Below are positions 36,457 to 47,764 of a DNA stretch of 64,000 bases, in pieces (position 1 is the stretch's first letter; each line of letters begins with the position of its first letter). A program made the position numbers and the translations under genes. The DNA comes from Tyto alba (Eukaryota; Chordata; Aves; Strigiformes; Tytonidae). The DNA lies in the NCBI RefSeq assembly GCF_018691265.1, contig NW_024881316.1, positions 28,579,319-28,643,318 on the forward strand, written 5' to 3'. The notes beneath the pieces are model-generated. The model was not told where the DNA came from, made no database searches, and saw only the letters and a program-made list of their open reading frames with translations.

Positions 36457-37351
36457 ATTTTTAAAAAGGGAAAAAAGAAATACCTGGGGAACTACAGGTC
36501 AGTCAGTCTCACCCATGTGCCCAGCAAGATTATGGAGATGATCCTCATGGAAATTATGCTAGGGCCTATGGAAAATAAGGAGGTGATTTGTGACAGACAA
36601 CATGGCTTCACTAAGGGCAAAGTGTGCCTGGCAAAGTCGGTGGCCTTCTACAACAGGGTTACAGCACTAGTGGATAAGGGAAAAGCAACTGACATCATCT
36701 ACCTGGACTTGTGTAAAGCATTTGACACTGCCCACACAACATCCTTGACTTTAAACTGTAGAGATGGGTTTCACAGGTGGACCACTCTGTGGATAAGAAA
36801 TTGGCTTGATGGTTGCACTCAAAGACTCGCAGTCAACAGCTCCATGTTTAAGTGGAAAGCACTGACAAGTGGCCTTCCTCATGGGTTGGTATTGGGACCA
36901 GCGCTCTTTAACATATCTGCTGGTGACACGGACAGTGGGGTTGAGTGCACCCTCAGCAAGTTCACCGATGTCACCAAGCTGTGTGGTGCAGTCAACACAC
37001 TGGAGGGAAGGGGGGCGGACCTGGACAGGCTTGAGAGGTGGGCCCATGTGAACCTTATGAAGTTCAACAAGGCCAAGTGCAAGGTCCTGCACATCAGTCA
37101 GGGCAATCCCAAGCACAAATACAGGCTGGGCAACAAGCCGATTGAAAGCAGCCCTGCGGAGAAGGACTTAGGGTATTTGTTGATGAGAAGCTCAACATGA
37201 CCTGGCAATGTGCACTCGCAGCCCAGAAAGCCAACTGTATCCTGGGCTGCATAAAAAGAAGTGTGACCAGCAGGTCAAGGGAGGTGATCTGCCCCCTCTA
37301 CTCTGTTCTCTTGAGACCTCACCTGCAGTGCTGTGTTGGGCTCTGGGGCTC
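36457..37351 (+). mobile_element. CR1 LINE copy A, 5' segment (ORF2 RT region)
   Basis: This is the first part of a plus-strand CR1 copy continued at 37841-38310. It starts at TTTTTAAAAAGGGAAAAAAG, which is also present at 50878 in CR1 copy B, so the 5' truncation point is clear. It encodes reverse transcriptase from the fingers region through the thumb and beyond. It shares long identical blocks with copy B, for example CTGCACATCAGTCAGGGCAA and CAAGCACAAATACAG, so both belong to one subfamily. It is interrupted after CTCTGGGGCTC by an LTR element. Confidence 0.96.
36517..37200 (+). pseudogene. CR1 ORF2 reverse transcriptase remnant (227 codons open)
   Basis: This is the reverse transcriptase domain of a CR1 LINE, which would nick the target and copy the LINE RNA. 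In order: QHGFTKGKVCL (fingers), motif A as YLDLCKAFD at residues 62-70, motif B region GLPHGLVLGPALFN at about 119-132, and motif C at 36961-36978. Motif C should read FADDTK and here reads FTDVTK, so one of the two catalytic Asp is replaced. Then come CTLSKF and KFNKAKCKVLHI, typical of the clade. An early stop and the LTR insertion further disable it. It lacks the endonuclease domain through 5' truncation. Confidence 0.93.
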
Positions 37352-37475
37352 TGTCGTCATTTGAGCCTACTCAGCAGCTAAACGCCCCGCAGTCGCTCAC
37401 CCACCCTCCCCCCACTTGGGAATGGGGAGGGAATCGGAGGGGCAAAGGGAGACTCACAGGTTGAGATAAAAACAG

Positions 37476-37481
37476 TTTAAT
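37476..37481 (-). terminator. LTR poly(A) signal (ATTAAA variant)
   Basis: On the minus strand ATTAAA lies 166 bases after the TATA box, within GTTATTAAACTG, followed by T-rich sequence. This is the usual position for polyadenylation in this LTR type. Confidence 0.55.
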
Positions 37482-37646
37482 AACAGCGACAGAATAACAC
37501 ACTGACAGCAGTATCAACAGGTAATGTACCATACAGCTGCTCTCCACCCACTGACCAACACCCACCTGCTCCCAGCCAGCGATCCCAAACACAAAGGCCC
37601 CACAGCCACACTCCCAGAAGCAGCAGCCCCTCCCAGCCCACTCCTG

Positions 37647-37656
37647 CCTTTATATA
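37647..37656 (-). promoter_or_regulatory. LTR TATA box
   Basis: On the minus strand this reads TATATAAAGG, about 35 bases downstream of an inverted CCAAT and about 65 downstream of a G-rich GGGGGCGGGGG Sp1-like box. It is the U3 promoter core of the LTR. Confidence 0.7.
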
Positions 37657-37840
37657 GTGAGCACAATGTCACATGACATGGACTATCGGCCAATCGGGGC
37701 CCAGCCCTCCAGCTGTGCTCCCCCCGCCCCCGCACACAGGTGAGGGCACTGGGACCTGGGGAGCCCCTGGGGTCTCAGGGTGCTGCAGCTCCTCCCACTG
37801 CCAGACCAACGGGAACTCTAGGCCAGCCCTAACCAGGACA

Positions 37841-38310
37841 GTCCCCCAGTGTAAGAAGGACATGGAGCTGCTCAAGTGGGTCCAGAGAAGGCCATGAAGA
37901 TGACCAGGGGGCTGGAGCAACTCCCCTATGAGGATAGGCTGAGAAAGTTGGGGTTGTTCAGCCTGGAGAAGAGAAGGCTCCAGGGAAACCTTATAGTGGC
38001 CTTCCAGTGCTTAAAGGGAGACTACAAGAATGCTAGAGAGGGACTTTTGACAAGGGCATATAGTGATAGAACAAGGAGTAATGGTTTTAAACTGGAAGAG
38101 GGTAGGTTCAGATTAGACGTAAGGTGAGGATGGTGAGACACTGGAACAGAGAAAGCTGTGGCTGCCCCCTCCCTGGAAGGGTGCAAGGCCAGGTTGGACG
38201 GGGCTTTGAGCAACCTGGGCTGATGGAAGGTGTCCCTGCCCATGGCAGGAGGGTTGGAACTAAAGGATCTTCAAGGTCCCTTCCAATCCAAACCATTCTG
38301 TGATTCTATG
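37841..38310 (+). mobile_element. CR1 LINE copy A, 3' segment
   Basis: This continues CR1 copy A after the LTR: AAGAAGGACATGGAGCTGCT, then the GGGTCCAGAGAAGG block and the CR1 3' UTR, ending CCTTCCAATCCAAACC then ATTCTGTG (38295-38302) and ATTCTATG (38303-38310). The join with 37351 reconstitutes the order seen in copy B at 52440-52500, confirming a nested insertion. Confidence 0.96.
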
Positions 38311-41039
38311 AGTACAATACACCTGAAGTGAATCTGGGAGAAAAGACTGATGGTTGCTTCTGATGTTGTTTCTATTGCTTATGCCTCTCAGGACTGGGAG
38401 TCTTTCCAGGTCACGAAAGGATATATTTTTAGGATAACAATCTAGTAAAACAGTTGAATTTCAATTTAAGGGAACAATGAATATTATGAACACGTTAAAA
38501 AACTGGTAGCAAATAAAACATATCTATTTTTTCTGTAGTTTATGCATGTGAATTATGTACAATTAATACACACCTGCCAAGAGATTGCTCCTTGCTTCTG
38601 AATGCCTCAAAGTTGCTGGAGAGAGGCAATGCATTACTGAAACTGGGAACATGGATACTTCTGTCTAGGCACCCCTGAGACCTTTAAAAGGCAAGGGAAT
38701 ACTTACTTTCCACACATGATCAAATTCTTCCAGTGGTAATGAAATATCAGTGTGGCCTACTGTACTCATGTGAAATCAATGACTCCAAGACTCCTCCAGC
38801 ATTACAGCTATATTCCTCTGAGACCTATATGAATTAATTCCTTGTGCTCCTCACTATTGACTGGTAGTTGTTCTAGAAAGCATTACTAACTTTTTATCTT
38901 ACTGGCTGTATGAGTAGAAATGTCTATCTTTCGATTTCTCTTCTTAATTACATGTTCTTTAACTCTACCCACACACTTTACTGTTGGCCAAGTCATACAT
39001 TTTGGCAGTGGACTTCAAAACTATGTTCCTCTGAAGTAGAGTGCCTGTGTATAGTACACTCACACACATATACATCTGCCCCCCGCCCCACCCCCCCAGT
39101 CCACATGATTTATGCACTGCCTGGGCAACTGCTTCACAAATAGATGAAAGCACTGAAAAGCAAATACCTCAAACTCCGGCATATATAAATCAGTCATTCT
39201 ACATGCTGCTTTCATTTAGCAATACTTAGTCATATTACTAATGTGACCAGTTATCAGAGTTGCCTGCAGTTTCTGATGATGATGAACACTGCTCTCTCTT
39301 CCTTCAGTAGATGAACTGTACGCACTGGGAATGCTCTACAAAACATTTTGGAAATAACAGTCAAGTAATCTTTCTTACAAGAGATGCTGTTTTCTGGAGA
39401 CAATTTCCTTCCTACACTCCTTCAGCCACCAGGGCTCTTATGATGTTAGGCAGAGACTGAAAACACACATACTCATATTTCTCCCTCCAGGATTAAGCTT
39501 CACTGAGTTAGAACACCTTCTTCAGCCCCTATTAACACACACAATGAGGGTTAGACTGTTGTCAAAGTGCTATTCTACATTTAACAGTTTATATCCAGTC
39601 CCGAGAGCACATGGGCTACTCAGCACTAGCCTTTCAGGGGAGCACATTTTATTGATCTTGGAAAATTTAATGTGACATCTAAGACATCAGTGAGATCTCT
39701 TGCTCAGTTCTTTTGGTTTTAAGACTACATAGTTTTGGGTGAAGCACAACTGTGACTTCTCAAAACAGTTAATAAGAGGGGAAAAACATCTCTCAGAGGA
39801 GCTACTTGTAGTGCAGGACCTTGAACTCCAAAAAGGACTTTGCACTATGCTAGGAACCAACTAGGACACTGTGCTGTGACCATGCCTTTTACTCGAGAAG
39901 CAGAATGGCACAAAATTCTGAACCAGCTGAAGTCTTAAGACTTTTATGCTCACACATATCCAGTCTCCTGGCCTGGCCAATTATTTAAAATGGACTAATA
40001 TATGTTAGTTAGTAGCATACCTGCAAGTCTTGATACTGAAGTCAGAGTACCTATAGATCTTGATCATAGACCTGACCCCTTTGAAGTCTATCACAAACTG
40101 CCTATATTTTTTCACTATATAGAGACCAGATTTTAGTAGATTAATCTGAACAGTCCTAGGTAGATACAAATCCAGTAAGACAAGGCAGTCTTCTGGCTGA
40201 TTTGAGACTGAAACTGTATAGTTGCTTATACTAGCTAGACATCTAGCAGTATTAAGAAGACTAAAATGACCCAAAGGATGCAAACTAACTTTAGAAGATC
40301 ATTCCTTCCACAGTCTGCAGGTTTCCTCTTAGCATCGCTACAAACTACCTGCTTTTCCATGCCGGTTGTGCCTTATCCAGATTCTGAATCCCTGTGAGAA
40401 GTGGAAGCAATGTCCTGGTCCCTTATGGCTATGCTCTCTGTGCTATTGATCTTCTGTAGATATGAGAAAAGCTAGAGAAAAACACTGATGAAAACCAAAG
40501 CTTGGATAACAGACTTATATTCACCATGTAGGCTGTGATAAGAGGAAGAGAAGCAGGAAATCAAAAAGTGAAAACCCACCCACTCAGAAATATTAAAATA
40601 AAAGATTTTTGTATCTTTACTCACACATCCTTTTTTTTACTAATCAAATTACATTCATTCCTACTATTAGATCACTTTTCCAGAACTGAACCAGTACTAA
40701 AGAAAAAGAAGTAAACAAAAACACCCTTCTTTTTCAAGTCTATAGCCAAGTCAAATGGAAGAAGAAAGGTCACAGACTAAAGTATATGAGAGTTTCTGTA
40801 GTTTAAAAACAGGACATTAGACATTAGCTAATCAAAGATGATGCCGTGTTTAGGGAACCATCACATGTCATGTTAGAGAACTGCTACACTGTACATTCTA
40901 TTCTAAACAAATCTGGGAGGTGAAAAAATGTTCATATTTCAATGAATTACAATCAAAACATGTCAGGCTTAGATGTATGCTAGTGTAACATACACGAAAG
41001 TGGAATTTGTTAACCTAGATGACAAAATCTAGCAAGAGG
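38311..41039. other. AT-rich non-coding stretch
   Basis: I see no gene or named repeat. There is a C-rich run at 39079-39097 that is a potential G-quadruplex on the minus strand. A 92-codon minus-strand open frame at 40005-40283 has no family resemblance and is probably chance. Confidence 0.6.
39079..39097 (-). repeat. C-rich run; G-quadruplex-type motif on minus strand
   Basis: The plus strand reads six C, G, four C, A, seven C. The minus strand therefore has three G runs of 7, 4 and 6, enough G for a quadruplex if the longest run is split. It is embedded next to CACACATATACA. Confidence 0.6.
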
Positions 41040-41292
41040 GAAGACAGGATAAACAGTCTTCAGGTATACAAAAGGATCTGTAAGGAGCTGAAAAATAGGA
41101 GGCACCCATCATCCACACAAGTTAATGAGGTTAAGCCACAGCAAGGAGGGCTCAGGTTATGTATCAGGAAAATTTTTCCATGGTGAGGTTGGTGAAACTG
41201 AATGAAAGGCCTGGAAAGACCACACAAGTATCTGTCAGGAAAGAGGTGGGTGTAGCTCATCCTCCTTGGGTCATGGTGTAGGAAACAGGGGG
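41040..41292 (+). mobile_element. Old CR1-clade LINE 3' fragment, plus strand
   Basis: The segment reads AAGACAGGATAAACAGTCTT, then AGGTTATGTATCAGGAAAAT, GGTGAGGTTGGTGAAAC and TATCTGTCAGGAA, in the order of the last ORF2 codons and 3' UTR of the older amniote CR1 type (GTTAGATATTAGGAAAAA, GGTGAGGGTGGTGAA and so on). The terminal octamers are gone. It is more diverged than the other CR1 copies, implying an older insertion. Confidence 0.7.
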
Positions 41293-44200
41293 GAAGCACA
41301 CCTACACCATGACAACTTGACTAGTCACTTCTGGCCAAAATAAAAGAAACAGAGGTCTGGCCTAGAGATTCTGGACCTCCTCTTCCCAAGGACACGTTAA
41401 CACAGAGCTGTGACTGGGGTTCAGCCACTGGGGAAAGGGCTGAAGAGCATATGTAACAATATGCTGCTTGAAATAAGTAGCAATTTCCCTGACCATACAC
41501 CCATCTGTACAGGAAACTGATCCACAGCCCTGACTTTGCCGATATAGTAGTGTCAATAATGTCGAGGAAAAGAGGAGAGCAGGAATCTCCAGGGAAACAC
41601 GAGAGGCTTAAGTTACATTCTAAATGCATTAGATGATGTCATTTGTTTCACTTTCAGTCCAAAGCATTTAAATTAGATCTCCAAACTGGATGTTTTCCTC
41701 CCCCAGGTTCATGTGGCACTATTCAATTAATTTCTGTCAACATTTTTCACAGTGCACGCCAAGTCTGACAAGAAGTTCTGTTACAGTTTATCACCTTTGC
41801 CACTGGGTATTGCCTCACACCCTTTCATCACTTTATCCTTCCACAGTCCAGTTCAGTTCTCCCTTCATCCTTTACTGGTGATCCCCAACATGTCTACAGA
41901 GTTACAGTAACAAGTATTACTCCTAACAGCTCTAATGGCAAGTTTTATTTATTTTTTATTTTGCAAAAGTTGGCATCATATGCCCAGCCAAAGAAAAACA
42001 GAAAAAAACCTTGATACAAAGGTATGAGAACTTCCAGATTAACTAGAAGATTAAGAAAATACTACTTCTTGCTTTATTTTCACCCTTCTAATTCCCATTT
42101 CCATGGAAACTGGGCTGGAAAGTACCAGCAGGCAGTCTGCAGCTGAACATCTGAATGAGAACACTCATGTTGAACTCAGCAAGCAGACAGCAGGTAAAAT
42201 CTGCAAGAACTGTCTAAAAACCTATAGCTACATCTTGAAAGTAAAAGGACAATCTCAGTTTAAGCAAAGAACTTTTAAAGATGATGATACATAACCCTAG
42301 TGAATATTCTTGCATTGCACCATCTGATAATCTGTTTTTTTCTTCTATAAAACATAGGAATAAAATTTCTTTATCTCAACAGCACTAGACAAAAATTCAT
42401 CACAAGTAAATACTTCAAAATGTTCAGATGGAAGATGATATGCTAGTGAATATGCTGTTATTTTTGTAACAGGACTCTGGCTTCTGAACATTGTCCTGCA
42501 ATTCCTTCTGTGAAATCAAACTGGCTGCTGCACAGTTCATACACACGCATTGTGAGCCCAGTCATTTGGATGGCTCTTCTTACAAACATCCATTGCATTT
42601 GAATAAATATATATATACCCCAAAAAAATAAGTAGCGGTTAGTAACATGTATTGCTTGTTATAAAATACATTAGTTTTGAGCACAAATTCACACTCTTTT
42701 TATTTTAAAAGCTACTAAGGCAACAGTTGTACATATAGTTAAGATAAAAAAAAAAAAAAAAAAAAAACAAAACGTTAACAACTATCAATTTAGTAAAGTT
42801 TAATGCAGGAATTCTTTTTAATACCATCTTAGATTTTTCTCCTGTTCAATATTTGCTCTTCAAGCAACAGGAAGAAAAGCAAACAAGCAAAGGATGAAGC
42901 AGTACTGTCTTGGGCTATACTTTACCCACTGGTTATTATTAAACTCCTGCTTTTGTATATAAAGCAATTACCACTCTCTCAAGCAGATATTATTCTTTCA
43001 TTGCAGAGAGCAGAACATTGGTCATACTTTTTTCAATGTAATTTTAGCCAATGCAGTGGACAAAAGAGAATGATTATAATGAAGGATTTAATGTCTTGTG
43101 CGAGTTCAATATCAGCATACAAGAGCTGACCTGAAAATGGATGGTGAAGAAACTTCAGACAGCATAAATCTTTTTGCTTGCCTTTTTTTCTTTTTTAAAG
43201 ACTGTTGTTTAAATTTTAAAAGAGCTATTTGTCAGAATCAAGGCAGCCAGATAGGTGCAGGTGCTCTTTATTGTACCTATGTTCTCCTTCACTATGAGAG
43301 GGGAAATTCAAGCTTAAAGCATCAAAGAACAAATGAACCCAAGAAGCTGTTAGTGACTATTGATTTACTCCTTCCTTTGGGATCTTCAGTGGAATAAATG
43401 AGCCCAAATTTGCAGTCCACAACATATTAAAATCACAGCTATGACTGAAAAGAATAGTACAGAAGCTGTGCCATTTCCTTACATGACATAATTGTGTATC
43501 AAGAGCACAACAGCCGCAGACAAAGCACACAGCTATCAGCATCTCTGCAATGCAAGAATGTCCATTTAACAGCTGCAGCAATGGTAAAAATTGCACAGAG
43601 TGCCTTCTGCTAATAAGTCCCATTGATAACTCACATTTTACTGCACAAAGTATATTTGTGCTCACCTTGAGGATCATTTACTGTGCTAGATCACAATACA
43701 AGGAGCTCTGGGCTAAACTAAAACCAAACTCCAAATAATTCACTTATCTGGCCTAAGATTGCTTAAACACAGCATACACAAAACCATAAGCTTTCAGATA
43801 TATTTCCTCTTTTTAACTGCATGAAATTATCTATAGCTAAACAACCCACATGTACTGCCTGAAGAACTCTATTTCAAGAAAGACTGGAAATAAAAATAAA
43901 TATAAAAAATACATAAATGTAAATAAAAGCAACCCACATCAGGGTACATTGACTTCTCTGTTTCAAATCTGCATTCCTACCCCTATTTTTTTTTTTTTTT
44001 TAGGAATGCCAAATCATCTTGTATTTAATGGCTAACTTAATTTCAAGGGTAGAAGCCAAGTGTACTGTTCATACTGTGTGAACAGCTCTCTAAACCTTTA
44101 TCATAACTAAGAGCCTTGCTAAGGGGGGAAGGACAGCCTTCGCATCTGTCTAAGGTTTACAGAAGTGACCCTGCAGTAACAAGAGGGACTTCTGACTTGT

Positions 44201-47200
44201 CTGAAGAGTTCCCATTAGCAGGGGATGGATCATCACTGCAAAATATTTATAAAGGAAATTAGAGCTGTCTGCATGTGTACACAGGGGGTGGTGGATGTCC
44301 ATCAAAAGGGGTGGGTTATGTCTCCCAGCTGGAGTTGGAGAAAGAGAGAGGGTGGGTTATAATTCAAGAAAATAAACAAGCTGCTTCCCACCAGGTCATT
44401 AGTACCTTCACACTGTTTCCTCTTATGATCTTGTTAGTAACACCTGTACAGAGCATTTAACTGCTTTTCTTCCAATTAACTTTATAACTGCTAATGCATC
44501 CCAGTTGTTGATGGCTGGTTAAGTTACAAGAGATGGAAATAAACTCATAAGGGACATCAATATAGCTTCTTTCAGTATGTTTATAGTATATAAGAAGGAA
44601 GTGCAGAATAAAGTTTTCTGGTCTTGGATATTTTGCTTCTTGCGTACAGGGTATGTCAAATACAGGTTCTGGATACCAGGTAGCATGATAATGAGAATTA
44701 ATTATGCCAGTGCATGATATATGAACTTTCAATTTAGTAATGAAAATGTATTTATTATTGATGCAAAGCCACAAATAAATTAACACTTAAGAAATGAAAC
44801 ATCACTGTCTATTGGAAAAGCTTAATACAATCAACCAACTAGCAGCATTCAGTGTTTTATTTAGAGACTGAAATTTTGTAAATGTTTTACATGTTTGAAA
44901 AATTAATCTTTCTTTAATCTTTGAAACACCTAATCTGGTTAAATACATGTCTTCTTCCAAAATTGCACTGCTGTGGAATGGCCGAATCACTTTTTTTTTT
45001 ATCCTCCCTCTTGAAGGGCTCTGCAGGAGATGTTTTTATAGCCAAGTTATAAGCACTGAGAATAAAAGTTCATGGTAGAAGTACTAACACACCATCGTCA
45101 GAAGGTGATCATTGCTCCCATGTACCTTTATTTCCATGCATAGCTCTCTTCTCCAGTTTACAAATACAAAATATCAATACTGACAGAGTAAGTGATGCCA
45201 CTTCAAACTCTTACACAGGGTAAGAAATGACAGTGGCACATGCAATTTTCTAGTATACAAGGCATTCCAGGGCCATACTACTTTTAAAGCTAATTGCAAA
45301 TATTCCCCAAGAACCAAGCTTAGGCTGGGTCTGAAGGACAGCCAGATGAAAGGCTGGCCTGGCAGCACTGGTCCCATTGCTCCTGAGGGCTCATTTCTTT
45401 CTCTGAGGTGTAACTCCTGTGCTAACAGCATGAAAGAGGCAGGTTGTGTGTGCACTCATTAATGAGGAGCACAAGACCCCTGAACTGGCCACACCTGTAC
45501 TGCTGAATGGATAAAAAAAAGTGGGGAAACCTACTACTGACTCTCTCCTTTTCACTCATCCTCACTCCCTACATCATCTGTGTTCTTCCCTAATGGTTTT
45601 GGAGGTTTTATTCTATGCTTCTTACCTTCTTTCTTCTCCCATCCCTCTCCCTAGCCCATCACTTTAGCTTTCTTTCCTTTTTATTAGGAAAAACACCCAA
45701 GTCTACACATTGCTAAATTCCTCTGCACACTGCTAAATTTAAGCAGTTGAACACATACAGACCTACAGCTTGCAATCAGGCAATTTCTATGTACTCACCT
45801 AGTGAGAATGGAGCTGGACAAGATAATATATGATGTATACATTTGGATGCAAATAACATGTTCCACACAAATTTAATGAATGTCATCATCTTAGTTTGGA
45901 CTAGTTGATTCAGACATAATCAAACAAGAAAATGGTTCACCTATCTCTAATAGACTCAATGAATCAAAATCAAATTCAGCAATTCTTTTCCTCCAGAAAA
46001 ATCCCCCCATGTCCCTGTTCTTTTTCTCTGAGAAGTATTTAAACACCATAAATGGGGAAAATGGAACACAGATATCATTTACTTTGCACCTGCTGGCAAC
46101 TCCCAACTATATAATGGGTAGGCACAAAAATACTTACTGCAGCAGTCACACAGAAGCAATAGAAATTAGTTATTTTCATACCTGACTGTGCTTGAGTTGT
46201 ACAGAAGTTATGTATGAAAAATTGATAGGCTTTCTCTTCAAAGATATTAGTTCAAAATTTTCAAAACCAAATTTTACATTAGCAAGCTCCTCCCTTCTCC
46301 TATGTCCAAAAAAAAGGCACCTTTGAAGGTGACTGTGATTTTAGATAAAGAGCTTTCTTGATATTGATTATAAAGGCATATTTCATCCTGTTTAGATAAA
46401 TGGAGTTACCGCACAATTCCAGGCCACCTCTTCATGTAACACTGGCTTTGACACCCACTTGATACACTTCTGTATATCTCAAGAAGAACTTGGTCAAAAG
46501 AATCTGGATCAAATTAATATATTACAAATAAAATAAAAAAGTTAATACGCACAGGATTTTAGCACAGAAGCACACAGACTGGGCTGAGGTAATTATACCA
46601 TGATTCCTTAGTCCAGTTTTCAGCAAAACTTGATGCAACTATGAAGGCCTAAGTCTGCTTGTAATCTGTTCACTAATTATAAACTTCCAAATTCTTGCTA
46701 GGTGTACTAACAGTCTTATAGTATTTCTCCCATGTTCACAGATGAAAATGGAAAAGAGATTTTAAATTTCATTTGAGCAGGTGCAGGTAACCACAAGTCA
46801 CACTACAGTTTAACAGAGTTGTACAGTTCTTTGTGCAATTACCCTCACTGCAAACTCTGCCTGAAATACAAGTAATAGCAAGCCAATGAACAAACCAGTT
46901 TATTTTAATGGTAGCTAGTGGGGGAAAGGGGAATGAAGATTTAAGAGCTGCAAGCAATCATATATGTTCTATTAAGAAGATATCAAAAATAAGTTGGATT
47001 TTTCCTCCTACGTCTCTGAAATTAGTCCGTTAAATCAAACTCACAATTGCATATGCAGTCACTTTCACACAATTTATAAAATTATAAAAAGGATTTTAAA
47101 ACTTATTTTAAAATAAATTGATTTTCCTGTAATAAAAGAATGTAAAACTAAATCATCACTTTCTTTTCATCCCTGTTATCATTCTCATCAATTGATTTGT

Positions 47201-47709
47201 TCTGGTCACAAATGTATTACTTTGTCTCCTTCTGCACAATAGCAAGACATCATTAGCGATGTTCCTTCTGTCTACTCCTTTAGTCTACTTCTCTATACTC
47301 TGAAAAATAAGAATAAAGCAAGCATTTATCTGCAGTTATGCATAAGACTTACTGCTTAGCACCTTTGTGAATCAACAGGACCAGACTGCAGACTCCAGTA
47401 TTAAGCCCCTTTTCTTGCCAAAATTGTAACTTTGTAATTAATAGAGACACTTCAGAAGTTCATACAAATACGTTTATAAGCAAGACCTGATAGTAGTCTC
47501 TGCAACAGCAATAGCTCCAGAAAGTTAACAGAATATACAAAATCTTCACAATAAAGCAGGTAATTTAAATAAAACATCCAAGTTGTCACTCCATAGAAGA
47601 AAATTTCAATGACTGTAAATACCAAACAAGACTTCTCTATATTATCCAATTTGCATTTGCATTTCTCCAAATCTTATTACAACATTAATTCATTAAGAAA
47701 AAAGTTTAC
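41293..47709. other. AT-rich non-coding stretch with A/T runs
   Basis: This is about 6.4 kb with no identifiable gene. It contains a 22-A run at 42746-42767 and a 16-T run at 43986-44001. The open frames I examined are below or near chance length and lack recognisable domains. Confidence 0.6.
42746..42767 (+). repeat. Poly(A) run
   Basis: About 22 uninterrupted A follow AGTTAAGAT. I could not find a retroposed body or target duplication around it. Confidence 0.9.
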
Positions 47710-47764
47710 CTGTGTTCCTGTCAGGTAAAATACAGCAATGCTTCTGCAGTATGCCAGGCAGAAC
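47710..47764 (-). other. Candidate 55-base internal exon, minus strand
   Basis: On the minus strand, TTTCTTTGTTGTAACAG precedes 55 bases followed by the donor GTAAAC after ACACAG. Two of three frames are open. One gives a hydrophobic FCLAYCRSIAVFYLTGTQ, the other VLPGILQKHCCILPDRNT. The latter superficially recalls the box-1/box-2 spacing of TIR domains of interleukin-1 receptors, but the match is too short to assign. It may be a decoy exon. Confidence 0.15.

Larger units (their letters stand above)
37352..37840 (-). mobile_element. ERVL-type solo LTR, minus strand, nested in CR1 copy A
   Basis: Read on the minus strand it begins TGTCCTGGTTAGGGCTGG and ends GGCTCAAATGACGACA, giving imperfect terminal inverted repeats. 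On the minus strand the order is a GC-box (37721-37733), an inverted CCAAT (37690), TATATAAAGG (37647-37656) and ATTAAA (37476-37481), which is a complete LTR promoter and poly(A) layout. The flanks are GGCTC (37347-37351) and GTCCC (37841-37845), each one change from GGCCC. That fits a 5-bp target duplication that has since mutated. No internal viral sequence is present, so it is a solo LTR left by recombination. The ends resemble those of the larger LTR at 49294-50460. Confidence 0.9.

Noticed and set aside
43570..43700. Strong minus-strand donor (CTCAAG then GTGAGC) at 43664
   Set aside because: All plausible upstream acceptors give segments with stops in every frame, apart from a 20-base one. 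No support for an exon.
47710..47764. Resemblance of one frame to interleukin-1 receptor TIR box sequence
   Set aside because: Only 18 residues align loosely, the spacing between the boxes is too short, and a stop lies immediately upstream in that frame. Kept only as an anonymous exon-like segment.
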